Assembly: GCF_003946575.1 (NCBI RefSeq)
Contig: NZ_RHOP01000001.1
Coordinates: 211,850-275,849, forward strand
DNA length: 64,000 bases
Direction: 5' to 3'
DNA from: Companilactobacillus jidongensis
GTDB lineage: Bacteria > Bacillota > Bacilli > Lactobacillales > Lactobacillaceae
Shown here: positions 1-7,626 of the stretch, in pieces
Layout of the letters: each line of letters starts with the position of its first letter
Numbering within the stretch: the stretch's first letter is position 1
Notes under the pieces: model-generated
The model's database searches: none
What the model was told of the DNA's origin: nothing
Seen by the model: the letters and a program-made list of their open reading frames with translations, nothing else
Program-made: the position numbers and the translations under genes

Positions 1-165
1 GAAATGTTTCAGGTCAGTCAACAGATCACAGCCAAGAATTATCAACCACTATTAATGTACACATTGGCAGCCGCACTATATGCAATTGTCTGCTCACTTC
101 TAAGCTGGCTACAACACTACTTAGAACGCCGTACATCTAAATACGTTAAGGGAGGTCAAAACTAA
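1..165 (+). CDS. Amino-acid ABC transporter permease, C-terminal fragment
   Basis: Frame 1 is open from the window edge to a TAA at 163-165 and gives 54 residues. A hydrophobic stretch (LMYTLAAALYAIVCSLLSWL) is followed by a basic tail (YLERRTSKYVKGG). This is the usual end of HisM/GlnP-type permeases: last membrane helix, then LERR and a cytoplasmic tail. The stop overlaps the next ATG (TAATG) and the SD of the ATPase lies within its last codons, so the two are translationally coupled. The 5' part lies outside the window. Confidence 0.85.
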   Translation, partial: EMFQVSQQITAKNYQPLLMYTLAAALYAIVCSLLSWLQHYLERRTSKYVKGGQN

Positions 166-923
166 TGATTTCGGTAAAACATATCAATAAGCAATACGAA
201 GGAAAAACCGTTTTGAATGACATCTCAGTTGACTTCCCTGATGGCAAAACAACTGTTATCTTAGGACCTTCTGGTTCTGGTAAATCAACACTATTACGTT
301 CACTAGACATGTTAGTTCGTCCCGAAAGCGGAACTGTTGATTTTCCTGATCTCGAAATTGACTACAGCAAGCCTATTTCCAAAAAAGATAGTTTTAATCT
401 AAGACGTAAGACCAGTATGGTTTTTCAAAATTGGAACTTGTTCCCTAATTTAACAGTTTTGAACAATATCACGACTGCACCAATAACTGTATTGAAACGT
501 TCAAAATCAGACACTGAATTACTAGCCAAGCAATTATTAAAAGAAGTTGGGCTCGAAGGACTCGAAGATCGTTATCCTAGTCAATTATCTGGTGGACAAC
601 AACAACGTATTTCAATTTGCAGAGCTTTAGCAATGCATCCTGAATATATTTTGTTAGATGAACCCACTAGTGCGCTTGATCCAGAGCTTGAAACACAGGT
701 ACTGCGTATTCTTGAAAAATTATGTGAACAAGGTCAATCAATGATCATCGTTACACATAATATGGAATTTGCCCGACTTGTTTCTGACAAGATCGTCTTC
801 ATTGAAGACGGTAAGAAACTATATGATGGTGATACGAAGGAATTCTTCAACCACCCAACACAACGTATTAAAGATTTCTTATCTGGTATTTCACTTAATG
901 ACGAAAAAGACAGTATAAAATAA
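165..923 (+). CDS. Polar amino-acid ABC transporter ATP-binding protein
   Basis: This cytoplasmic ATPase of 252 residues powers uptake of a polar amino acid (GlnQ/HisP family). It has Walker A GPSGSGKST at 34-42, a Q-loop near residue 88 (VFQNWNLFPN), signature LSGGQQQR at 141-148 and Walker B ILLDEPTSALD at 162-172, followed by the H-loop (VTHNMEF). The VFQxxNLFPxxTVLxN stretch is typical of amino-acid importers. The ATG overlaps the permease stop by one base and has a strong SD (GGGAGG) at good spacing. It is the last gene of its operon, ending at the terminator at 949-988. The substrate cannot be told from this subunit. Confidence 0.95.
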   Translation: MISVKHINKQYEGKTVLNDISVDFPDGKTTVILGPSGSGKSTLLRSLDMLVRPESGTVDFPDLEIDYSKPISKKDSFNLRRKTSMVFQNWNLFPNLTVLNNITTAPITVLKRSKSDTELLAKQLLKEVGLEGLEDRYPSQLSGGQQQRISICRALAMHPEYILLDEPTSALDPELETQVLRILEKLCEQGQSMIIVTHNMEFARLVSDKIVFIEDGKKLYDGDTKEFFNHPTQRIKDFLSGISLNDEKDSIK

Positions 924-948
924 ATAACCACCACATACGAAAAACTCA

Positions 949-988
949 AAAAAGAAGCTAAGACTTTAAATAGTCTTAGCTTCTTTTT
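949..988. terminator. Bidirectional intrinsic terminator
   Basis: AAAGAAGCTAAGACT (951-965) pairs with AGTCTTAGCTTCTTT (972-986) around a 6-base loop, with A and T runs on the outside. It separates the ABC operon (+) from ntdP (-). Confidence 0.93.
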
Positions 989-1009
989 ATTTATCGGACA
1001 ATCCAATAA

Positions 1010-1543
1010 TTAATGGTGTGACAGTTCTTTATATCTCTGCATCCAAAGATCAACATAGGCCTGAGAAAATGGTCCCTTACCTTTATCGATCCAATCAATT
1101 AGAACGTCGACATTGCGATGTAAAATCGTATCTATTTCTGGTGGATAATTCCAGTACTTACTATGTGCAGCATATTCGTCCACATCCAATAAGCGCTTCT
1201 CTCCATCAGGAAAGACCTTTACATCCAAATCATAATCAATATATTTAATGGCCTCTTTGTCTAAAGCAAACGGTGTCGCTAGATTGCAGTAATATGAAAC
1301 TCCGCTCTCTCGTATCATGGTAATAATGTTGAACCAGTAATGCTTATGAAAATAAACCAGTGCCGGTTCTCTAGTTACCCAACGACGACCATCAGATTCA
1401 GTAACAAGAGTATTCTCATTACAGCCGATTATCTCGTTCTCACTTGTCTTTAACACCATTGTTTCACGCCAAGTACGATGTAAATGACCATCATGCTTAT
1501 AACTCTGGATTGCCACGTAATCTCCTTCTTTAGGTATCTGCAT
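1010..1543 (-). CDS. ntdP: Nucleoside tri-/diphosphate phosphatase, DUF402 family
   Basis: This soluble protein of 177 residues matches the Firmicute DUF402/YgaC family, known to hydrolyse nucleoside tri- and diphosphates with a divalent metal. It starts with the family pattern ([20 protein letters not shown]). It contains [10 protein letters not shown] and the acidic metal-site segment [14 protein letters not shown] followed by LLDVDEY. Length is normal for the family. The SD before the ATG is weak. It appears monocistronic, converging with the ABC operon at the shared terminator. The family assignment is firm; the physiological substrate is not visible. Confidence 0.85.
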   Translation of the reverse strand: MQIPKEGDYVAIQSYKHDGHLHRTWRETMVLKTSENEIIGCNENTLVTESDGRRWVTREPALVYFHKHYWFNIITMIRESGVSYYCNLATPFALDKEAIKYIDYDLDVKVFPDGEKRLLDVDEYAAHSKYWNYPPEIDTILHRNVDVLIDWIDKGKGPFSQAYVDLWMQRYKELSHH

Positions 1544-1620
1544 AAATTACCCGGCTTTCCACTTCTTGTTCACGAAAAATTATAACAGAGCTGTGAAACA
1601 ATTAAAAGATATTACGTACT

Positions 1621-1653
1621 AAAAAGCACCTGCCAAGTTAATGGTAGGTGCTT
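1621..1653 (-). terminator. Intrinsic terminator of the Fic-like operon
   Basis: AAGCACCTGCCA (1624-1635) and TGGTAGGTGCTT (1642-1653) form a 12-bp stem with one G.U pair. The T-run lies on the minus strand, just past the small ORF at 1660-1818. Confidence 0.85.
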
Positions 1654-1659
1654 AAGTTA

Positions 1660-1818
1660 TTACATTTTTGATAGTTCTTTGAGTGCCGCAAGTACTTCTG
1701 GGTTTGAGAATACTTTATCTTTGCTATCTTTAAGAATTGCCTCTTCTTCGGCTTTGGATCTTTTATTCTCTTTTATGTCTGCTTCAAATACCACATTGAA
1801 ATCCCTTTTTTGTAACAT
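1660..1818 (-). CDS. Small acidic/basic protein downstream of the Fic-like gene
   Basis: This is a short unrecognised ORF. The ATG at 1818 gives 52 residues (MLQKRDFNVVFEAD...LAALKELSKM); in-frame ATGs at 1833 and 1827 give 57 or 55. I prefer 1818 because GGAG sits nine bases upstream of it. The protein is highly charged, predicted helical, and has no membrane segment. It follows the Fic/Doc-like stop closely (11-26 bp depending on the start) and ends just before a terminator, so the two form a bicistron. That layout suggests a partner or antitoxin. An S-x-x-x-E run (SKAEEE) loosely recalls the Fic inhibitory motif but lacks its final G/N, so I do not claim the homology. Confidence 0.6.
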   Translation of the reverse strand: MLQKRDFNVVFEADIKENKRSKAEEEAILKDSKDKVFSNPEVLAALKELSKM

Positions 1819-1844
1819 TTCTAACATCTCCATTCAATTAGTTT

Positions 1845-2576
1845 CTAATCACTCAATTTTTCTAAAAATTTCCATTCTCGATTATTCAAATTCAAAACAA
1901 CATTATCCAATAAATATTCATGTATAAGATCTAAGGCTTCTTTATCAGTCTCTTTAAATTGGGCAATTCTCTGAGACATATTAATTAGTTCATCCTTGAT
2001 TCCATTCTTAAATTGAAAATTATAACTATTGGAATGTAGGAATACTAAAGCAGATACCATAGCTGTTCGTTTATTACCATTTTTGAATGCTTGAAATTTG
2101 GCAATCTTAAACCAAATATACGCTGCCTTATATGCAATAGTTGGTAATTGATCTTCACCAAATCGTACAGAATCTCTGACCATGTCAACAGTATAAGCAA
2201 TATGGTTTAAGTCTGAAACACCTTCAATACCATATGTTCCTTCTTCTTGGTATATCGCTTGTGCATTGGTATTATATGATATCACATTCTCAACCGTCGG
2301 AGTAATTAAGGTGTCTTGTTCATATAAAAAGTTATTAATAGTTTTATCAGAATTATGAACTTGCATCGTATATATCGATTTATTTGAAACTTTATTTAAG
2401 TTATTAATAAATCTGATTTCGTCAATATTTTTGTCAAATTCTTGAACATAGGTCTTTCTAAATATCATTAGAAACTCTTCCAGTTGCTCCTCACCTTCAT
2501 AAGAATTCAAAGCCAATCCCGAAAATTTTTTCCCTTGAAATTCCATAATCTCAAACTCACCCGTTTTCTTCTTCAT
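1845..2576 (-). CDS. Fic/Doc-family protein with altered catalytic motif
   Basis: The protein has 243 residues from the ATG at 2576, which has GGGAG seven bases upstream; the longer frame from 2588 would swallow that SD. The C-terminal half (about 95-243) is Doc-like: AAYIWFKIAK leads into QAFKNGNKRTAMVSALVFL, equivalent to the Fic/Doc core HxFxxGNKRTA. The catalytic histidine position holds glutamine (about residue 162), while F, N, GNKR and T are kept. The first ~95 residues match nothing I know. Doc phosphorylates EF-Tu and Fic enzymes AMPylate targets, both using that His, so this member may be inactive, regulatory or mechanistically different. Confidence 0.75.
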   Translation of the reverse strand: MKKKTGEFEIMEFQGKKFSGLALNSYEGEEQLEEFLMIFRKTYVQEFDKNIDEIRFINNLNKVSNKSIYTMQVHNSDKTINNFLYEQDTLITPTVENVISYNTNAQAIYQEEGTYGIEGVSDLNHIAYTVDMVRDSVRFGEDQLPTIAYKAAYIWFKIAKFQAFKNGNKRTAMVSALVFLHSNSYNFQFKNGIKDELINMSQRIAQFKETDKEALDLIHEYLLDNVVLNLNNREWKFLEKLSD

Positions 2577-2643
2577 GGATTCTCCCATTTTAACTAATTA
2601 TTAACTCGATAATATATTTAGAAACCAGACAAAAACTAAGTCT

Positions 2644-3414
2644 TTAATTCTCATTACTCAAAGCCTTTTTGATGGCATCATATCGATATCCTTTGCTCAT
2701 CAAATAATGAATCAACTTGGACGGATTGTCATAGCGATGTTGAACCTTATTGATCATCGCAACTAGATTTTCTTCTTCAGTGTCATCGTCACGTTCCAAG
2801 TCCAAATCATCAATTGCCTGACTCACTATATCACCGCTGTATCCTTTTTGATACAAACTTTGCTTGAGCTTAGTCATCATCTGTTGAAAAGATTTGTGAC
2901 GTTGTTTTCTAATCTGCTTACTAGCAAACTCTGTCGCATTCTCTAACAATCGGTCCTCATCAACTTCAGCCAACTTATCTTCAATGATGTTTGCTGGAAC
3001 ACCTTTTTGAACCATTTTTTGCTGAATAATTTTGGGACCATTAGCAGTCGTATTCAATTGTGTATTAATAAAACTTGTCGCATAGGCTTCATCATCTAGA
3101 TAATTAAGCTTTGCTAATCGTTCCATAACTGAATAGATAACTGGTGAACCATATTCTTTCTTATACAAATAATCCCGCATTTCTTTTTCAGTTCTTAATT
3201 GGTAGCTCAAATAATTTACGGCATCACCGTATGCCTTATTAGTGTTCTCTCGCGATTCGATTTCTTTAATCTGCTTATCATCAAGTTCAACACCATTCAT
3301 CAATCGAAAATCTACTAGTGTTGTTTCTCCGACTGGGAAAGCATATTCTCCATCAAGATAAACATTGTAGCGCCCTTTTCTTTTTTGAGCTTGTATTTTA
3401 GTTACCTTTGCCAA
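2644..3414 (-). CDS. recX: Regulatory protein RecX
   Basis: RecX binds RecA filaments and modulates recombination and the SOS response. This 256-residue protein is the long Firmicute form. It has tandem three-helix repeats, for example NYLSYQLRTEKEMRDYL, LAKLNYLDDEAYATSFI and the final LIHYLMSKGYRYDAIKKAL, and an N-terminal YNVYLDGEYAFPV segment. The start is TTG at 3414, read from GTGAGG eight to nine bases upstream; no ATG fits. It is divergent from the rRNA methyltransferase gene, an arrangement common in lactobacilli. Confidence 0.93.
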   Translation of the reverse strand: MAKVTKIQAQKRKGRYNVYLDGEYAFPVGETTLVDFRLMNGVELDDKQIKEIESRENTNKAYGDAVNYLSYQLRTEKEMRDYLYKKEYGSPVIYSVMERLAKLNYLDDEAYATSFINTQLNTTANGPKIIQQKMVQKGVPANIIEDKLAEVDEDRLLENATEFASKQIRKQRHKSFQQMMTKLKQSLYQKGYSGDIVSQAIDDLDLERDDDTEEENLVAMINKVQHRYDNPSKLIHYLMSKGYRYDAIKKALSNEN

Positions 3415-3483
3415 TATATAATTACCTCACATGTTATACTCTAGTATAGAGTTTATCGCATATTTTAAAAAAGGAAAAATCTA

Positions 3484-4863
3484 ATGGATAACAATATAAC
3501 TGAAGAACTAGCAGTGGGCGACCGTTTCCCACTTACAATCAAACGAATCGGAATCAATGGTGAAGGAATTGGTTTCTTCAAGCATGTCATCGTCTTCGTA
3601 CCTAAGGCCGTACCTGAAGATGTTATCGTCTGTGAAATCACTGATGTTCATCCAAAATTTTTGAATGGTAAAATCCACAAAATCAGAACTGAAAGTCCTT
3701 TTCGTAATCCTGAAACACCCGAACTTGCCAGTGAAGTCGGTGGATTGGAATTCGCACATATCAAGTATGAGGATCAATTGAAATTCAAGGCTGATATTCT
3801 TCGTGAATCAATCGAAAAATACCGACCTTACGCTTACGAACACTACAATATCAGACCAACTATCGCATCACCTCAACAAGAAAAGTACCGTAACAAGGCT
3901 CAGTTTCCAATTCAAGAAATAGATGGAAAAATTCTTTGTGGTCTTTATAAAGATGGAACACAAAAATTAGTTGATCTTGAAGAAATGCCCACGCAGATGG
4001 ATCTAACTATGGAAACAATGCGTAAAATAGTTGGTATCATCAAGGAACTAGGAATTCCTGTTTACAATCCCGAAGGTAAATCTGGTATCTTGCGTATGAT
4101 AGTAATTCGCCAATCAGTTGAATTCAACAAATTGCAAGTTACCTTCATCACTCGTACCAAGAAGTTCTTAAAAGAACATCAACTAACTGAAAAAATCAAA
4201 GAACAAATTCCTGAAGTCAGTTCCATTTCTCAAAATATCAACACTGATGATAAAGGTAGTGTCTGGGGCGACGAAACACGTCTGGTCTGGGGTGACGAAT
4301 ATCTTCAGGAAGACATCAATGGTTATGTCTTCAACCTGTCACCACGTGCCTTCTTACAATTGAATTCACTTCAAACTGATAAGTTGTATGACATTGCGAC
4401 AAAAGCCTTGAATCCTGAAGAACGTGATATTCTTCTCGATGCTTACTGTGGTGTTGGTACGATCGGTATCACTATTGCCAAAAAAGTTAGTCATGTCTAC
4501 GGAATTGAAATTATTCCCGAAGCTATCGCTGACGCTAAGAAAAACGCTGAACTGAACGATATTGACAATGCTGATTATTACGTTGGTTCCGTGGATCAAG
4601 TTTACCCAGAACTATTAACTGATAACATTAAGCCAAATGCCGTTATCGTCGATCCTCCACGTACCGGCTTGGATAGTAAACTAATTGACACTTTATTGCG
4701 TCATCGTCCTGAGAAGTTAGTTTACGTCTCCTGTAACCCATCAACTTTGGCCAAAGATCTAACACGTTTAACTAATAAATATCGTGTTGATTACTTACAA
4801 CCAGTTGATATGTTCCCACAGACTCCTCACGTTGAAACAGTCGTCAAATTAAGTCGCAGATAA
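3484..4863 (+). CDS. rlmD: 23S rRNA (uracil-5-)-methyltransferase, RlmD/RlmCD-like
   Basis: This TrmA/RumA-family enzyme of 459 residues transfers methyl from SAM to C5 of uridines in 23S rRNA. An N-terminal TRAM domain (about 8-65) is followed by the methyltransferase fold with SAM motif LLDAYCGVGTIG (about 317), catalytic-base region VDPPRTGL and nucleophile motif YVSCNPSTLAKDL. RlmD proteins usually hold a 4Fe-4S cluster through a Cx5GGC motif. Here that stretch reads SEVGGLEFAHI, with no cysteine at the expected places, and the usual fourth ligand region reads VDLEEMPTQ. It is therefore probably a cluster-free member. It is transcribed alone, divergent from recX. Confidence 0.9.
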   Translation: MDNNITEELAVGDRFPLTIKRIGINGEGIGFFKHVIVFVPKAVPEDVIVCEITDVHPKFLNGKIHKIRTESPFRNPETPELASEVGGLEFAHIKYEDQLKFKADILRESIEKYRPYAYEHYNIRPTIASPQQEKYRNKAQFPIQEIDGKILCGLYKDGTQKLVDLEEMPTQMDLTMETMRKIVGIIKELGIPVYNPEGKSGILRMIVIRQSVEFNKLQVTFITRTKKFLKEHQLTEKIKEQIPEVSSISQNINTDDKGSVWGDETRLVWGDEYLQEDINGYVFNLSPRAFLQLNSLQTDKLYDIATKALNPEERDILLDAYCGVGTIGITIAKKVSHVYGIEIIPEAIADAKKNAELNDIDNADYYVGSVDQVYPELLTDNIKPNAVIVDPPRTGLDSKLIDTLLRHRPEKLVYVSCNPSTLAKDLTRLTNKYRVDYLQPVDMFPQTPHVETVVKLSRR

Positions 4864-4916
4864 TATCGACTGTGACATAACTATAAAATTACTCAAATTT
4901 GCAGTTTAAGCGCGCA

Positions 4917-4955
4917 AAAAAGCCTGTATTTACATAGTAAATACGGGCTATTTTT
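4917..4955. terminator. Bidirectional intrinsic terminator
   Basis: AGCCTGTATTTAC (4921-4933) pairs with GTAAATACGGGCT (4937-4949), with one G.U, and flanking A and T runs. The stop codon of the LtrA-like gene (4948-4950) falls inside the stem, so the convergent genes share it. Confidence 0.9.
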
Positions 4956-6099
4956 GTGCCCAATCCCAAACTCCAATTCCTAATAGAACAACATCGATCA
5001 CAACTAGCCCAATTGATATTTGAACAAGACTCATCAAGAGAATAACCACAGCGGCCAAGCCAATAACTCGAGTTTCTATATTCGACAATGGTTCTGGATT
5101 AAACAAACTCCACCTGGACAAAACTAAAAGTGAAATTAAAACTAACCCCGTAACTAACACCAAGCCTTGAAAATATATTGCTGAATATTCTTCAATCGTT
5201 CTAGCAATAAAAAATGACTGTAGTATTAAACAGGCAATCATAAATCTGTGGATCCCTCTAAATAACGAAATAGGCCAATAATGATTGGCGATAATCTTAC
5301 GTTCATCCATCATTGTGTAATAAATCATCCATGTACCGATGATACAAAGCATGGCAAGAACAAAATGACTATAATCAACAAAATGTGCATGCTCCTCAGT
5401 CATATGTTCAATTATTCCGGCAAGTGATTCACCCAAAACGATCATCGTGAATAATCCATAACGTTCAAGGACCGCCGAATTGAGTTCAAATGGAATCTTA
5501 CGCAGGTTGAATTCTTTATCAAAATTACTGCTCTCCAACATAACTGTGCTGATAAATATCAACAAACTAAAAATAATCATCCCTTGTTGTAAAGCTAAAC
5601 TCGGTACAAAAATACTACCGATAAAGATGATTTCACCAACAACATAACTGATCAAAAATGGTCGCGTAGTTGTTGCATGTAATGGATCACTAATCATCGT
5701 CTTCAAATATAAATACATATAGATCAACTGGTTAAACGAATATGACAAAATAAAACCTGTGTAATTGCCTTTGAAGAAGTCTCCAGTAAATGTGGCTGTA
5801 ATGGCAATTGCTACAATCTGCAGTAATGCGAAGAAAACATTCCGCAAATTATTCTCACCATGAAGGTCAAAATAAAGTACCATGTTCGTCCAGGTATTAA
5901 AAAAGAATAGGAATAATACCCAAAAAGTTACAAAACCTGTCAAACTAAAATGCTCTGTTAAATTTTCCACGAAACTATGAATAATAACGACGTAAATTAA
6001 ATCTGAGAATAATTCAAGCCAAGATATTTTCCGATCTTGAATCGAATCAGTAATCTTTCTTGGTGCACCCCACCAAGATTTTCTCTCTTGATTGTCCAA
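4948..6099 (-). CDS. Low temperature requirement A (LtrA)-family membrane protein
   Basis: The protein has 383 residues with about ten hydrophobic helices and the family opening RKISWLELFSDLIYVVIIH, followed by the conserved RYGLFTMIVLGESLAGII motif. LtrA was named from a Listeria cold-growth mutant; its molecular function is unknown. I place the start at TTG 6099 (LDNQERKSWWGAPRK) because GGGAG lies nine bases upstream. The frame opens further, to an ATG at 6162, but that ATG is inside the terminator hairpin of the preceding gene and cannot be the real start. A TATAAT lies downstream of the hairpin and may serve as the gene's own -10. Confidence 0.88.
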   Translation of the reverse strand: MDNQERKSWWGAPRKITDSIQDRKISWLELFSDLIYVVIIHSFVENLTEHFSLTGFVTFWVLFLFFFNTWTNMVLYFDLHGENNLRNVFFALLQIVAIAITATFTGDFFKGNYTGFILSYSFNQLIYMYLYLKTMISDPLHATTTRPFLISYVVGEIIFIGSIFVPSLALQQGMIIFSLLIFISTVMLESSNFDKEFNLRKIPFELNSAVLERYGLFTMIVLGESLAGIIEHMTEEHAHFVDYSHFVLAMLCIIGTWMIYYTMMDERKIIANHYWPISLFRGIHRFMIACLILQSFFIARTIEEYSAIYFQGLVLVTGLVLISLLVLSRWSLFNPEPLSNIETRVIGLAAVVILLMSLVQISIGLVVIDVVLLGIGVWDWAQK

Positions 6100-6146
6100 T
6101 AAAATCAACTCCCTGATATATTTGATTTTTGACTTATTTATTATAC

Positions 6147-6174
6147 AAAAAAGGAGCGTCATTTAATACGCTCC
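6147..6174 (-). terminator. Intrinsic terminator of the MerR-like gene
   Basis: On the minus strand GGAGCGT (6168-6174) pairs with ACGCTCC (6153-6159) across an 8-base loop, then runs into six T. Confidence 0.9.
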
Positions 6175-6179
6175 AGAAT

Positions 6180-6524
6180 TTATATTTGAACTTTGCTTCT
6201 CAAATTATCTAATTTTTCTAATTGTTCTTCCAATACATGAATACTCTTTAGTTTGTCGTTTCGCTGTTTTTGGATAATTGCTAACAACATTGTCTTAGCG
6301 GACTTGTCTTCTTTTAGTAAAGCTATCATATACTTCTTGATTGTCCGATTATCGAACCCGATATCGTGAAGAGTCATGATCATGCTCAATCGGTCAATAT
6401 CTTCATCACCATATTGCCATTCACCGATAACTAATTTTACCGAATCACATAATTGCCATTTCTCGTATTCAAGCAACAGATCCACTGGAATATTATATTT
6501 TTGACTTACTTCTTGTTTATTCAT
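6180..6524 (-). CDS. MerR-like transcriptional regulator
   Basis: The protein has 114 residues from the ATG at 6524, which has a strong GGAGG SD. An upstream in-frame ATG at 6584 lies across the promoter region and is rejected. The N-terminus (NKQEVSQKYNIPVDLLLEYEKW) is a winged-helix MerR-type reading head. YGDEDIDRLSMIMTLHDIGF followed by DNRTIKKYM is the second MerR helix pair. Residues about 75-114 form a heptad-rich dimerisation coil (LKSIHVLEEQLEKLDNLRSKV). There is no C-terminal sensor domain and no cysteine cluster. A 7-bp dyad inside its own promoter suggests autoregulation. The effector and targets are unknown. Confidence 0.8.
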   Translation of the reverse strand: MNKQEVSQKYNIPVDLLLEYEKWQLCDSVKLVIGEWQYGDEDIDRLSMIMTLHDIGFDNRTIKKYMIALLKEDKSAKTMLLAIIQKQRNDKLKSIHVLEEQLEKLDNLRSKVQI

Positions 6525-6542
6525 CAAACTATCCTCCAAAAT

Positions 6543-6574
6543 ATCTAATGCCATGATTAGATTATGGGTGTCAA
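6543..6574 (-). promoter_or_regulatory. Promoter with inverted-repeat operator before the MerR-like gene
   Basis: A consensus -35 (TTGACA, 6574-6569) is followed by the dyad ATCTAAT-N6-ATTAGAT (6562-6543), which fills the spacer and -10 zone. A 20-bp spacing to TTAGAT would fit MerR-type promoters. The SD follows directly. Confidence 0.55.
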
Positions 6575-6608
6575 GTTTGAGCATGTCTAATACCTATTTG
6601 AAACATAA

Positions 6609-7484
6609 CTAAATGCCTTTTAGGTATTTCTTGGCAAATTCAATAAACGCTGTCGTCGTTTTAGAAAAGATTTGGCCGGATTGCCAGGCTAATACACTAC
6701 TCAAAATTGGTGAATCATGTAATGGAACAAACTGGAGATCATCATAGCCATTATCTAGTTTCAAACAGAGTGCTACTCCAACCCCACTCAGCACCAACCT
6801 TGTACTGTTATAGATAAGATTGTATCTAGATACCACATTAATATCGTCCATATCAGCATTCAACCAATTTAGTATTTCATGATTTACCTCAACTCTAGCT
6901 GGCAAAATCAACGGATAACTTTTGACATCATCCGCTGTTACAGATTCCATCTGCGCTAATTCCGAAGACTTCTTTACTAATACTCCCCACTCTTCATCAG
7001 TACTCATTCGGACAAAGTCATATTTCCCAATTTGCACAGGCTCCATGAGGAGACCTAATTCTAATAATCCTTGACTCATTAATTCCTTGATATTTTCAGA
7101 ATTACCACTATAAATATTAAAGGAAACATTGGGATGTAATTCTTGAAACAGTTTTATAGTTTTGGCTAGGTCATCAAAGCTTCGCAGTTCGCCACAACCA
7201 ATTGCGATATCACCCGATAATTCTTCATTACTATGAGAAACTTCATTCTTAGTTTTTTCAGAGAGATTTACGATTTCTTGAGCTCGTCTTCGTAGCAATA
7301 ACCCATCGTTAGTCAGAGAGATTCGATGTTTATTTCGTTCAAACAACTTAACTCCCAATTCGTCTTCCAATTGCTTGAGCTGCCGCGAAAGTGTTGGCTG
7401 GGTAATATTCAATCTATCAGCAGCACGTGTAATATTCTCTTCACGAGCCACAGCTAGAAAATATTTTAAAACCCTAATTTCCAT
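6609..7484 (-). CDS. LysR-family transcriptional regulator
   Basis: The protein has 291 residues from the ATG at 7484 (MEIRVLKYFLAVAREENIT), with an AGGAGA SD; the open frame upstream to 7535 lacks one. The N-terminal winged helix (AADRLNITQPTLSRQLKQLEDELGVKLFER, about 18-47) is classic LTTR. The rest is the two-lobe effector domain (DIAIGCGELRSF at its start). It is divergent from the aldo/keto reductase at 7627 across a 142-bp region, so that gene and possibly those after it are likely targets. The inducer is unknown. Confidence 0.92.
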   Translation of the reverse strand: MEIRVLKYFLAVAREENITRAADRLNITQPTLSRQLKQLEDELGVKLFERNKHRISLTNDGLLLRRRAQEIVNLSEKTKNEVSHSNEELSGDIAIGCGELRSFDDLAKTIKLFQELHPNVSFNIYSGNSENIKELMSQGLLELGLLMEPVQIGKYDFVRMSTDEEWGVLVKKSSELAQMESVTADDVKSYPLILPARVEVNHEILNWLNADMDDINVVSRYNLIYNSTRLVLSGVGVALCLKLDNGYDDLQFVPLHDSPILSSVLAWQSGQIFSKTTTAFIEFAKKYLKGI

Positions 7485-7626
7485 AATTACTCTCCTATAG
7501 ATGGATAAATGATTTTTTATAATTAATGCCTTCAAAGCATTTTTAACAATTTATTATAAGTATTGTACAACCTTTAGAATATAAATTACTATGAACCTAT
7601 CAAAAACAGTTCAGGGAGAATATTAA

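Noticed and set aside
734..1006. Minus-strand open frame overlapping the amino-acid ABC ATPase and terminator
   Set aside because: It is a shadow of the ATPase gene and crosses a bidirectional terminator; no SD.
1679..1927. Plus-strand open frame across the small ORF and the end of the Fic-like gene
   Set aside because: It is antisense to a two-gene unit with proper SDs and terminator; low-complexity Ser/Leu translation.
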